From: Lachnospiraceae bacterium
Lineage (GTDB): Bacteria; Bacillota; Clostridia; Lachnospirales; Lachnospiraceae
Direction of reading: 5' to 3'
Assembly (NCBI GenBank): GCA_031272985.1
Contig: JAISSU010000003.1
Location: 1-64,000 of the forward strand
Length of the DNA: 64,000 nucleotides
Position 1 is the stretch's first letter. Every line of letters begins with the position of its first letter. Below the pieces are notes generated by a model. It was not told the origin of the DNA. It did no database searches and saw only the letters and a program-made list of their open reading frames with translations. A program made the translations under genes and the position numbers. This document shows, piece after piece, positions 45,681 through 53,865 of this stretch.

Positions 45681-45889
45681 GTGAATTTTCGATTAAGAAC
45701 ACTACAAAAGAACAACGCGAGGCAATTATTAAAGAGTCTTTGTCCTGCGGAGGCGGAGGCTGTGAGAATTGTTCTGCCTGCGGGATATTTGGGGCGATGG
45801 ACCCGCTTGATATGTATAAACCCTATATTGACGGTGAAAAGGAAATCGCCGAAATCAACATGGAATTTCGTGCAAAATACATGCGATAA
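45677..45889 (+). CDS. Small cysteine-rich protein coupled to the reductase
   Basis: A 70-residue protein with a compact cysteine cluster, SCGGGGCENCSACG, near residues 23-36, resembling a metal or iron-sulfur binding site. The rest is charged and helical. Its ATG overlaps the stop of the aldo/keto reductase (ATGA), so the two are translated together and probably work together, for instance in electron transfer or cluster delivery. I do not recognise a named family. Confidence 0.75.
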   Translation: MSEFSIKNTTKEQREAIIKESLSCGGGGCENCSACGIFGAMDPLDMYKPYIDGEKEIAEINMEFRAKYMR

Positions 45890-45919
45890 ATTAATTGATT
45901 GAGAAGAGGTATCCAAAGG

Positions 45920-47191
45920 ATGGCAAAGGGGAATAAGAAAACACTACAAGAGCAGTTGTTGGAACGAAGCATCAACAGACCAAACGCTATTATTTATAGG
46001 CTACTGGTATTTTTTGTTATCAAGCTTGGTTTTAAGAAAAAATACAATGTTCATTTTGATTACAGAATAGATCCGAAAAAGCTGAAACCGCCTTTTATTG
46101 TCGTGAGCAATCACGCCTCGAGAATGGATTACGTATATACATCACTGGCTTTTTTGCCGCATAGGCTTAATTATGTCGTCGGAAACAATGAATTTTTCCG
46201 TTCGCACCTTACATTTATCCTGAGGCTGATGCAAGCAATCCCGAAAAAGAACTTTGTTAATGATACGTATGCGATGCGCCAAATGTTGCGCGTCATAAAA
46301 AAGAAGGGAGTACTTTGTCTATTTCCTGAAGGGATGAGTTCTATCTCCGGAGCAAATCAGCCGAGTGCCATTGGGACAGGAAAGGTACTCAAGATGTTTG
46401 ACTGCCCGATATATATGACAAAGATTTCGGGAGGGTATCTTACCAGTACAAAGCACTGTTTGGACGAGCGCCCCGGAAGAGTGGATGTCGAAGTTGACAA
46501 ACTGTTTTCAAGGGAAGATTTAAAGAAAATGACGGGCGAAGAAATTCAAAAAGCTCTTGATGAGGCTATTTGGCATGATGATTACGAATGGAATAAGTCT
46601 GCGAGAGTCGAGTATGCCGGAAAAGGTCAAATGGCTAAAAATCTGCAAGACATGCTTTACTACTGCCCGCAGTGTAAGACTGAATTGACAATGGAGACCA
46701 AAGGGAATCTGATCTACTGTAAAAAGTGCAAAAAGGGAGCAGAGCTCAATAATTATTATGATTTGGTGCCTTATGGTGAAGAAAGTGTCATTCCTGAAAC
46801 CCCCAGAGCCTGGTGGAATCTACAAAGACATGAAGCAAAAGTAATAGTATCCGACCCCAACTTTGAACTTCGTGAACACGTGCGTCTCGGAGTTATTCCG
46901 AAATACTCATATCTGAAGAATAACGATACGAGTGAAATCTGCGGCGAAGGAGAGTTGGTTCTCAATAAAGAAGGACTTCACTTTGATGGAACAAGAGAAG
47001 GAAAGCCATTTAAATTTTCCATTAAACCAAAGAGCCTGCCGACATATGGAATGTGTACGGATATGTCACGTTTTTACACATTTGCGACGGGTGAATTTTT
47101 GGAATTTTATCCGTCCACTCGTTCGGTGGCGAAATGGCTTTTGTGTACTGAAGAAAACCACAGAAATGCGGGCGGAATGTGGAATGCTTGA
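45920..47191 (+). CDS. PlsC-like acyltransferase with C-terminal zinc ribbon
   Basis: A 423-residue protein. The N-terminal part (about 45-230) is a glycerolphosphate acyltransferase domain with the HX4D motif in NHASRMD and FPEG near residue 136. It would transfer a fatty acyl group to a lysophospholipid or related acceptor at the membrane. It continues into a zinc ribbon (CPQCKTELTMETKGNLIYCKKC) and a C-terminal beta domain of unknown role, roughly doubling the normal PlsC length. The start is uncertain: ATG with GAGG about 10 nt upstream. Confidence 0.85.
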   Translation: MAKGNKKTLQEQLLERSINRPNAIIYRLLVFFVIKLGFKKKYNVHFDYRIDPKKLKPPFIVVSNHASRMDYVYTSLAFLPHRLNYVVGNNEFFRSHLTFILRLMQAIPKKNFVNDTYAMRQMLRVIKKKGVLCLFPEGMSSISGANQPSAIGTGKVLKMFDCPIYMTKISGGYLTSTKHCLDERPGRVDVEVDKLFSREDLKKMTGEEIQKALDEAIWHDDYEWNKSARVEYAGKGQMAKNLQDMLYYCPQCKTELTMETKGNLIYCKKCKKGAELNNYYDLVPYGEESVIPETPRAWWNLQRHEAKVIVSDPNFELREHVRLGVIPKYSYLKNNDTSEICGEGELVLNKEGLHFDGTREGKPFKFSIKPKSLPTYGMCTDMSRFYTFATGEFLEFYPSTRSVAKWLLCTEENHRNAGGMWNA

Positions 47192-47203
47192 AACCGCTCA
47201 AAT

Positions 47204-47232
47204 TTGACAGCTAATAGCCATGAGGTTATAAT
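47204..47232 (+). promoter_or_regulatory. Perfect consensus sigma-A promoter
   Basis: TTGACA, exactly 17 nt, then TATAAT. Initiation near 47239 lies between it and the hydrolase ATG at 47273, which also excludes longer starts for that gene. Confidence 0.85.
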
Positions 47233-47272
47233 CGTATTTGATTATAGAAAACGAAGACAAGAGAGGGAATAT

Positions 47273-48079
47273 ATGCAGCAGGAAGCCTCTCCTGACAATG
47301 AACTTAAAATAAACGGAATAAACGTTATTTATTACGATAAAGGCGCAGGAGACGCCGTGCTGTTTTTGCATGGCTGGGGCTCCAATTTTTCTTTGTTTAA
47401 GCCATTTTTGGAGCTTCTGTCGCAGAAATACAGGGCAATAGCCTTTAATCTCCCGGGCTTTGGAGGAAGCAGCGAGCCCGGAAAACCTTGGGAGGTCAAT
47501 GACTATGCTGAGTTTACTATTGAATTTCTAAAGGTAATGGGCATTAAAAAAACTGCCATTATCGGTCATTCCTACGGCGGAAGGATTATTCTTAAGCTCT
47601 GCGGCGGATACAATAAAAATGATTTACCTTTTGAAGTGACAAAGTTAATTCTTATAGACGCCGCAGGCATAAAGCCAAAAAAGACCGCACGGCAAAAGCT
47701 TAGTGCTTTTCTTTATAAAATCGGAAAGAAAGTACTGCTCTTTGCTCCGGTTAAGAAGATTTTTCCCGAGGCACTTAGTGATTGGCAAAACAAACGCGGG
47801 TCAGCGGACTATAAAGCTGCCAGTCCTGTTATGCGAGCCACTTTAGTAAAATCAGTTAATGAGGATTTGACAGATTGTCTGGCAAAGATTAATGTTCCCA
47901 CTCTGCTGGTTTGGGGAGATAAGGACACCGCTACGCCTATAAGTGACGCTAAGCTCATGGAAAAGATGATTCCGGATGCGGGATTGGTTACTTTTGAAGG
48001 GGCGGGACATTATTCGTTCTTGGAACGCAAAGAGCAATTTAGACGCGTGCTTGCCTCTTATTTTGAATTATTAATTTAA
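47273..48079 (+). CDS. Alpha/beta hydrolase
   Basis: A 268-residue alpha/beta hydrolase. The nucleophile is the serine of GHSYGG, the acid is in WGDKDTATP, and the histidine is in GAGHYSFLE; HGWGSN forms the oxyanion loop. No signal peptide is seen. GAGAGGGA precedes the ATG. It is driven by a perfect consensus promoter and followed by a membrane-attached MurF-like ligase and Ddl, a neighbourhood that suggests a link with cell envelope metabolism. The substrate cannot be predicted. Confidence 0.88.
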   Translation: MQQEASPDNELKINGINVIYYDKGAGDAVLFLHGWGSNFSLFKPFLELLSQKYRAIAFNLPGFGGSSEPGKPWEVNDYAEFTIEFLKVMGIKKTAIIGHSYGGRIILKLCGGYNKNDLPFEVTKLILIDAAGIKPKKTARQKLSAFLYKIGKKVLLFAPVKKIFPEALSDWQNKRGSADYKAASPVMRATLVKSVNEDLTDCLAKINVPTLLVWGDKDTATPISDAKLMEKMIPDAGLVTFEGAGHYSFLERKEQFRRVLASYFELLI

Positions 48080-48188
48080 GTATTACAAAAGCTATGCCTG
48101 CTAATAAGAATCAATAGGCATTGAATGTCTTGCAATAGAGGATGCAAAAGGGAAATGAAAAGAATATAGATAAGGATAAAGTATAAAA

Positions 48189-49760
48189 ATGGATTTATAT
48201 TTTTGGTTAAAGACGATTATTTCCGCAATGTTCGCGGTATGTTATGTGGTTTCTATCAGATATTATTTTCATATGTTTCAGCTAAACGGATACAAATTCT
48301 CCTCCCAGTCTAAATGGATAGGAAAAAACCGAAAAATAATATTAGCTCGTTCGGGCGTGGTGATTTTCACTACGGTTATAGCTTTAGCTTTGATGTTTAT
48401 TGTTCCCGCGGTATACTTTGGCGCGATTCCGGTAGGATATGTTTTGCAGGTAATCGTCAATAAACCAAGAAAAGCTAAAAAACCTTTTGTCTATACAGCC
48501 AGAATAAAAAGGCTCTATTTTACGGCGTTTTTACTTTTGGCAGGAATTCTGATTATCAGAATAAACTCGGGCTATGTATTTACCGCATTTTTCTCAATGC
48601 TTGTAATAATTTTATTACCGTTTATTGTAATGCTCGCTAATCTTATCAATCTTCCGATAGAGAAAATGATTAACCGGCATTATATTAATGACGCAAAGAA
48701 AAAGCTTAAAACCATGCCGAATCTTATTGTTATTGGTATCACGGGAAGCTACGGCAAAACCAGTACAAAGTACTTCCTTCAAAGAATTCTCTCCGAAAAA
48801 TATAATGTACTAATGACACCCGAAAGCTACAATACTACGCTCGGAGTAGTAAGGACCATCCGCGAGCAATTAAAGCCAATACACGAGATTTTTATCTGTG
48901 AAATGGGTGCCAGAGGTGTAGGACAGATTAAAGAGATTTGTGATATTGTGCATCCGAAAATCGGGATATTGACCTCTATAGGTCCGCAACACCTCGAGAC
49001 CTTCTATACTATTGAGAATATCATTAAAACGAAGTTTGAACTTATTGACTCGTTGCCTGCTGACGGAATGGCCTTTCTGAACTATGACAATGAATATATT
49101 AAGAAACATGAGGTTTCAAAAAACAAACTGAGCTTTGGCTTGACGCAAGGTTTGGATTACAGCGCAAAGGGGTTAACTGCCACCGAGAATGGAAGCGCAT
49201 TTACGCTTAGTTTCCCCGACGGGAGCGAGGAATTCTTCGAGACAAAGCTCCTCGGTAATCACAATGCCCAGAATTTAGCAGGGGCACTTGCAACAGCGGA
49301 TTATTTAGGCGTCGAGAAAAAAGCTATGCAATTAAGCCTGCGGCGCTTGGAGAGCGTCCCCCACCGACTTCAACTGCTTAGAAGGGGTGGGAATGTTATA
49401 ATAGATGATGCATACAATTCCAATAGTGCAGGGGCAAAGGCTGCTCTTGAAGCTCTCGGAATGTTTGAAAACGGTTATAAGATCCTCGTGACTCCGGGTA
49501 TGGTAGAATTAGGTGATAGGCAGGATGAATGTAATCGTGCTTTTGGAATGCAAGCTGCTCGCGTTTGCGATTTCGTTATACTAATGGGCAAAAAGCAGAC
49601 CCTGAGTATCAGGGAAGGATTGGACATCGAAAGATACCCTGAAGAAAAGATTTATGTGGCGGAAACATTGCAGGATGCCTTTTCCAAGATAGCAGCTCTT
49701 CAGATTGGAAATATTCAAAAGGTGATTCTGTTAGAAAATGATTTGACCGATAATTATTAA
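48189..49760 (+). CDS. Membrane-anchored MurF-like Mur ligase
   Basis: A 523-residue protein. The first 170 residues contain about five hydrophobic helices (near 8-24, 53-75, 78-90, 108-124, 128-155) instead of the soluble substrate domain of MurF. The Mur ligase core follows: P-loop GITGSYGKTST at 183-193, CEMGARGVGQI, and a C-terminal domain with VIIDDAYNSN, GMVELGDRQ and LLENDLTDNY, all MurF-like. It probably adds D-Ala-D-Ala or a related dipeptide to a muropeptide, beside the ddl gene. Whether it replaces a normal MurF is unknown. The ATG has only a weak, distant site. Confidence 0.85.
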   Translation: MDLYFWLKTIISAMFAVCYVVSIRYYFHMFQLNGYKFSSQSKWIGKNRKIILARSGVVIFTTVIALALMFIVPAVYFGAIPVGYVLQVIVNKPRKAKKPFVYTARIKRLYFTAFLLLAGILIIRINSGYVFTAFFSMLVIILLPFIVMLANLINLPIEKMINRHYINDAKKKLKTMPNLIVIGITGSYGKTSTKYFLQRILSEKYNVLMTPESYNTTLGVVRTIREQLKPIHEIFICEMGARGVGQIKEICDIVHPKIGILTSIGPQHLETFYTIENIIKTKFELIDSLPADGMAFLNYDNEYIKKHEVSKNKLSFGLTQGLDYSAKGLTATENGSAFTLSFPDGSEEFFETKLLGNHNAQNLAGALATADYLGVEKKAMQLSLRRLESVPHRLQLLRRGGNVIIDDAYNSNSAGAKAALEALGMFENGYKILVTPGMVELGDRQDECNRAFGMQAARVCDFVILMGKKQTLSIREGLDIERYPEEKIYVAETLQDAFSKIAALQIGNIQKVILLENDLTDNY

Positions 49761-49776
49761 GCTGAAAATAAACAAG

Positions 49777-49817
49777 TCCAATATTATTAAATAATTGAAT
49801 CGGAAAATATTGGATTT
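49777..49817 (+). terminator. Weak terminator-like hairpin between the ligase and ddl genes
   Basis: Stem TCCAATATT / AATATTGGA with a 20-nt loop, followed by TTT. AT-rich, so at most a partial terminator. Confidence 0.4.
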
Positions 49818-49854
49818 AGCAGGTCTGTTTATGTGGCGGGACGCGTGTCGTAAG

Positions 49855-49863
49855 TGTTATAAT
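49855..49863 (+). promoter_or_regulatory. Extended -10 promoter of the ddl gene
   Basis: TGTTATAAT fits the extended -10 form TGnTATAAT. No good -35 is seen, which is usual for this class. Confidence 0.5.
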
Positions 49864-49901
49864 AAAAGTGTAATAATTGGTAAAGGGCAGGAGGTAATAA
49901 G

Positions 49902-51095
49902 ATGGCGATTAGAGTGGGAGTTTTCTTTGGCGGGAAAACGGTAGAACACGAGGTTTCCATTATTTCAGCGATTCAGGCGATAAATGCATTCGATAAAGAA
50001 AAGTACACCATTGTGCCTATTTATATCACGAAAAACGGTGATTTTTATACAGGTGAGGCGACAGCCACGATATCAGAATACAAAGATATTCCGGCACTTC
50101 TTAAAAAAAGCAAAAGGGTGATAGTTTTCAATGAAAAGGGTGAATATCAATTAATTTCTTACCCTATAAAAAAGTTCGGCAATCCTGTCGTTGACACTTT
50201 TGATGTGGCATTTCCAATAGTGCACGGAACTAATGTTGAAGACGGAGCTTTGCAGGGATTTCTAAAGACGCTTTCCATTCCTTTTGTCGGACCTGATGTC
50301 ACTGCGTCCGCGCTTGGTATGGATAAATTTGCGATGAAAACAGTATGGAAGTACTGTGATCTTCCGATTCTGGATGCGAAACGTCTCTACGTAAAGCAGT
50401 ATTTTCAATCAGTGGATGAGAGCATTGCGGATTTGGAAGGCAGTTTCTCATACCCCATGATTGTCAAACCCTTGAATTTAGGTTCGAGTGTCGGTATCAG
50501 AAAAGCGAGGACTTCGGGAGAATTAAAAGAAGCGTTGGAATATGCGTTTTTGTTTGCGAATTACGCGCTCGTTGAGCCTGCTATTACGAATCTTAGAGAG
50601 ATCAATTGCGCGGTGCTGGGAGACAAAGAAAGCGCGAAAGCTTCCGAATGTGAGGAGCCTCTTACTACGGCGGACATTTTAAGCTATGAAGATAAATATG
50701 TGAACGGCGGAAAGCAAAGCAAGGGCAGTGCTAAAGGCATGAGCGGTGCCAAAAGAAAGTTACCTGCTGATTTAAGCTACGAGCAGCGGGAGTATATTAG
50801 GGATCTGGCGATAAGAGCTTTTCAGGCACTTGATGTAAATGGCGTTTCCCGTGTTGATTTTCTGATAGATACCGATAATGACAAGGTCTATCTAAATGAG
50901 ATAAACACGATTCCGGGTTCTCTCGCCTTCTATCTTTGGGAGCCGACCGGACTTAAATATTCGCAGTTATTAGACGAATTGGTAATGCTCGCACTAAAAA
51001 GACGCAGGGAAGAAGAAAATATTTCCTACGCCTTTGATACTAATATTTTGTCCCAATATGAGGGCGGATTGAAAGGAGCTAAAGGAAAGCTATAA
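49902..51095 (+). CDS. ddl: D-alanine--D-alanine ligase
   Basis: A 397-residue ATP-grasp ligase that makes the D-Ala-D-Ala dipeptide of peptidoglycan. Motifs are FGGKTVEHEVSIISA at the start, FPIVHGTNVEDGALQG, IVKPLNLGSSVGI, SYEDKY and the metal-binding EINTIPGSLAFYLW. It is a little longer than the usual 350-370 residues because of an insertion of Lys/Gly/Ser (about 268-285) and a C-terminal tail. AGGAGG precedes the ATG. It follows the MurF-like gene, the next enzyme in the same branch. Confidence 0.95.
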   Translation: MAIRVGVFFGGKTVEHEVSIISAIQAINAFDKEKYTIVPIYITKNGDFYTGEATATISEYKDIPALLKKSKRVIVFNEKGEYQLISYPIKKFGNPVVDTFDVAFPIVHGTNVEDGALQGFLKTLSIPFVGPDVTASALGMDKFAMKTVWKYCDLPILDAKRLYVKQYFQSVDESIADLEGSFSYPMIVKPLNLGSSVGIRKARTSGELKEALEYAFLFANYALVEPAITNLREINCAVLGDKESAKASECEEPLTTADILSYEDKYVNGGKQSKGSAKGMSGAKRKLPADLSYEQREYIRDLAIRAFQALDVNGVSRVDFLIDTDNDKVYLNEINTIPGSLAFYLWEPTGLKYSQLLDELVMLALKRRREEENISYAFDTNILSQYEGGLKGAKGKL

Positions 51096-51102
51096 AAGCT
51101 TT

Positions 51103-52557
51103 TCAGTCGCCAATGCTTAATTGATTAAGCAACTCTTTTTTAACGGCGAATAATTTGTCCGACAAATCCACATACACCTGATGAGGATTGAACAGACGAG
51201 TTGTTTCCTCCCAAAGGGTTTCTTTTTCGGCTTTGCAATATTTCGCAATATCATTAACCGACGGGGTTTTGTATACACATTCCCCGTTTTTAAATACAGG
51301 AACCAAGATTTCTTTTATTGTGTAAGTGCCACCCTTGAATTTGGTTTTTTTCCATGTTTCGATGGGGTCAAATATTAACAAATCTTCTGAAGTGTCATAC
51401 TCTTCGTCCTCAAAAGCGATTAAATCGGCACGTAGCTTTCCTGTTTCCTTATCGTAGATGCGGAATATGGTTTTATTTCCGGGATTAGTAATTTTTTCGG
51501 TATTTTCGGATATCTTAATCTTAGGTATGAATTCGCCGTTTTCATTCTGAATCGCAGCTAATTTATATACGCCTCCGAAAGACGGGCAGTCCTGAGAAGT
51601 TATGAGATTCGTGCCGACCCCCCAAGAGTGAATAGTGGCATTCTGCATTTTCAAATCATTAATCAGCCATTCGTCCAGATCATTAGAAGCTGTGATAACC
51701 GCGTCAGAAAAACCGGCGGCATCCAACATTTTTCGTGCTTCTTTTGAAAGGTAAGCAAGGTCACCACTGTCAAGGCGGATTCCGTATTTCCCAAAAATAA
51801 TTCCATCTTTTTTAGCCTCTTCAAAAACCTTAATAGCATTAGGGACACCGGATTTTAGGGTATCATAGGTATCCACGAGAAGAGTGCAGTTTTCAGGATA
51901 CATATTGGCATAGGTCTTAAAGGCTGTGTATTCATCGGGAAAACTCATTATCCAGCTGTGAGCGTGTGTCCCCATGACAGGCACACCGAAAGACTCTCCT
52001 GCCAGAACATTGGATGTGCCGACACAACCTCCTATCATAGCGGCTCTGGCTCCGTAGATACCCGCATCCGGACCTTGGGCGCGGCGAAGCCCGAATTCCA
52101 TGACGCCGTCACCTTGAGCAGCGTAGACCACTCGGGCGGCTTTTGTGGCTATCAAAGACTGATGATTAACGATATTTAAAATCGCCGTCTCAACTAATTG
52201 CGCCTCCATTATCGGGGCAATAACTTTAATCAAAGGTTCTTTAGGAAAAATAACCGAACCTTCGGGGATGGCATAAATATCTCCCGTAAAATGAAATCCG
52301 CTCAGATAATGCAGAAAGTCCTCACTGAAAATGCCGAGGCTTCTCAGATAATCCACGTCCTCATAGGTGAAATTAAGGTTTTTGACATATTCAATGACCT
52401 GTTCAAGACCTGCGCAGATGGAATAACCGCCCTTGCCGGGATTGCTCCTGAAAAACATATCAAAAATCACAGTCTCATTTTTCTTTGCGGCAAAATACCC
52501 CTGCATCATAGTTAGTTCATAAAAATCGGTAAGTAAAGTCAGATTTCTCTTTTCCAT
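51103..52557 (-). CDS. pncB: Nicotinate phosphoribosyltransferase
   Basis: A 484-residue enzyme of NAD salvage, joining nicotinate and PRPP. It shows the family start LLTDFYELTMMQGYF, EFGLRRAQGPD near residue 150 with the phosphoribosylation-site histidine region GTHAHSW, and GIRLDSGDLAYLS. Length is normal for the Firmicutes type. GGGGGA lies 8 nt before the ATG. It converges on ddl with only 7 nt between them. Confidence 0.95.
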   Translation of the reverse strand: MEKRNLTLLTDFYELTMMQGYFAAKKNETVIFDMFFRSNPGKGGYSICAGLEQVIEYVKNLNFTYEDVDYLRSLGIFSEDFLHYLSGFHFTGDIYAIPEGSVIFPKEPLIKVIAPIMEAQLVETAILNIVNHQSLIATKAARVVYAAQGDGVMEFGLRRAQGPDAGIYGARAAMIGGCVGTSNVLAGESFGVPVMGTHAHSWIMSFPDEYTAFKTYANMYPENCTLLVDTYDTLKSGVPNAIKVFEEAKKDGIIFGKYGIRLDSGDLAYLSKEARKMLDAAGFSDAVITASNDLDEWLINDLKMQNATIHSWGVGTNLITSQDCPSFGGVYKLAAIQNENGEFIPKIKISENTEKITNPGNKTIFRIYDKETGKLRADLIAFEDEEYDTSEDLLIFDPIETWKKTKFKGGTYTIKEILVPVFKNGECVYKTPSVNDIAKYCKAEKETLWEETTRLFNPHQVYVDLSDKLFAVKKELLNQLSIGD

Positions 52558-52587
52558 TAATTAAATCCCCCGCTGTTCTGTATTTTA

Positions 52588-52608
52588 TGTCAGGGAACAA
52601 CCCTGACA
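52588..52608. repeat. Short palindromic intergenic repeat, copy 4
   Basis: Perfect 8-bp arms TGTCAGGG and CCCTGACA around AACAA, upstream of pncB. It is the cleanest member of the GTCAGGG-type family seen at 3270, 9990 and 16858. Confidence 0.6.
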
Positions 52609-52658
52609 CAGGATTAATATTTGAATAATAACATCAAAGTCCCGGAAAGTCTACGGGG

Positions 52659-52687
52659 TTGTCATTGAGAATGGCGTGGGATATAAT
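52659..52687 (+). promoter_or_regulatory. Sigma-A promoter of the Smr-domain gene
   Basis: TTGTCA, a 17-nt spacer, then TATAAT, 32 nt before the start codon. Confidence 0.65.
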
Positions 52688-52718
52688 TAATATATAGTTT
52701 TTCAAAAGAGGTGTAATA

Positions 52719-52970
52719 TTGCAAACCGGAATAATTGAAGTCGACCTCCATGGTATGGATGTCCTGAAAGCAAAAAATGAAATCTACAAAGTGCTCAGGA
52801 AAGCCGGAAAGAGCGTTTATCGCATTCGTCTGATTCATGGTTTCCACGGCGGGAATGCCATAAAAGAGATGATTGATGACGAGTTCGGATATTCCAGAGA
52901 AGAGAAAGTACTGCGGGTTGTCCCCGGATGGAACCCCGGGATAACGGAATTGATCTTAAGGGAATTGTAA
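52719..52970 (+). CDS. Small Smr-domain protein
   Basis: An 83-residue protein that is essentially a bare Smr domain: VDLHGMDVLKA carries the LDxHG-like motif and RLIHGFHGGNAIKEMI the second HGxG motif. Smr domains in MutS2 and related proteins are nucleases acting on DNA or on mRNA of collided ribosomes. Here there is no MutS part. The start is TTG with AGAGGTG upstream. It has its own promoter and precedes rpmB. Confidence 0.85.
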   Translation: MQTGIIEVDLHGMDVLKAKNEIYKVLRKAGKSVYRIRLIHGFHGGNAIKEMIDDEFGYSREEKVLRVVPGWNPGITELILREL

Positions 52971-52990
52971 GCCTGCTGGTAAAATAACAC

Positions 52991-53019
52991 TTGCAATTGA
53001 GCGCTCTTTCTGGTATCAT
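52991..53019 (+). promoter_or_regulatory. Promoter of rpmB
   Basis: TTGCAA, a 17-nt spacer, then TATCAT. The leader of about 60 nt has short inverted repeats TTCAAG/CTTGAA and GGCG/CGCC, which may be a regulatory fold. Confidence 0.5.
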
Positions 53020-53086
53020 AATCCCGTTGCTTTTCAAGAAGGCGTCTTGAATAGCGCCTAATCGCTTAGTGTCAGGAGGTGTAGTC

Positions 53087-53275
53087 ATGGCAAGATGTGC
53101 TATTTGCGAAAAAGGTGCTCACTTTGGGAATCACGTGAGCCACTCTCATAGAAAGACACCCAGGATGTGGAAGTCCAATGTTAAGTCTGTCCGTGTTAAG
53201 ACAGCTAATGGTGCCACGCAGAAGATGTATGTTTGTACGGCTTGTTTAAAGTCGGGTAAAGTTGAGAGAGCGTAG
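53087..53275 (+). CDS. rpmB: 50S ribosomal protein L28
   Basis: A 62-residue ribosomal protein of the large subunit. It keeps the zinc-ribbon cysteines (CAICEK and CTACLK) and the basic motif NHVSHSHRKTPRMWKSNVKSV. AGGAGGTG lies 6 nt before the ATG. It is followed by a terminator and then the Asp23-like and FakA-like genes, the standard Clostridia order. Confidence 0.97.
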   Translation: MARCAICEKGAHFGNHVSHSHRKTPRMWKSNVKSVRVKTANGATQKMYVCTACLKSGKVERA

Positions 53276-53319
53276 TTAATGTAAATGGTAGTTCTTCTCG
53301 GAAACGGGAGATTTAATGG

Positions 53320-53366
53320 TCACCTTTGTGCAATCTTTATTAAGATTTGTGGGAGGGTGATTTTTC
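53320..53366 (+). terminator. Terminator after rpmB
   Basis: A long stem with TCACC/GGTGA at the base and AATCTT/AAGATT at the tip, followed by TTTTTCTT. Confidence 0.65.
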
Positions 53367-53491
53367 TTGTATTCTGTTTTCAATCGGGTTATAATATTTT
53401 TCAATTGAGGCATGGAATAAATGTCATATTAAGAATGATTAAAAGAATGTTGTTTTAAAATAAGGGAATAATTTTTGATTTGGAGGGAAGC

Positions 53492-53851
53492 ATGAAAGGA
53501 TATATTACTAATGAGCTCGGTACGATTACAGTAGACCCCGATGTATTAGCTAAATATGCCGGAACTGTGGCAGTCGGCTGCTTTGGTATCGTGGGCATGG
53601 CGGCGCTGGGCATGAAGGATGGTCTGGTACATCTTTTAAAGCGTGAAAATCTTGCCAGAGGTATTCAGGTCAGTGTTTCAGAAGATAATCATATTGTATT
53701 TCAGTTTCATATAATCGTGGCTTACGGTGTGAGCCTTCAGGCAGTGACGGAGAATCTGCTGCACAATGTGAAATATGAAGTTGAAGCCTTCTCGGGAATG
53801 ACAGTAGACAGGATTAACATCTACATTGAAGGCGTGAGAGTCATTGACTGA
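53492..53851 (+). CDS. Asp23/Gls24 family envelope stress-response protein
   Basis: A 119-residue cytosolic protein of the Asp23/DUF322 family, with the usual VSEDNHIVFQFHIIVAYG and final VDRINIYIEGVRV strands. These proteins associate with membranes and affect envelope stress responses. GGAGGG lies 6 nt before the chosen ATG. It ends 14 nt before fakA, a conserved pairing in Firmicutes. Confidence 0.92.
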   Translation: MKGYITNELGTITVDPDVLAKYAGTVAVGCFGIVGMAALGMKDGLVHLLKRENLARGIQVSVSEDNHIVFQFHIIVAYGVSLQAVTENLLHNVKYEVEAFSGMTVDRINIYIEGVRVID

Positions 53852-53865
53852 AGGAGGGCACAAAG

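Noticed and set aside
47204..47272. Longer start for the alpha/beta hydrolase
   Set aside because: A perfect TTGACA-17-TATAAT promoter occupies this stretch; the ATG at 47273 has its own binding site.
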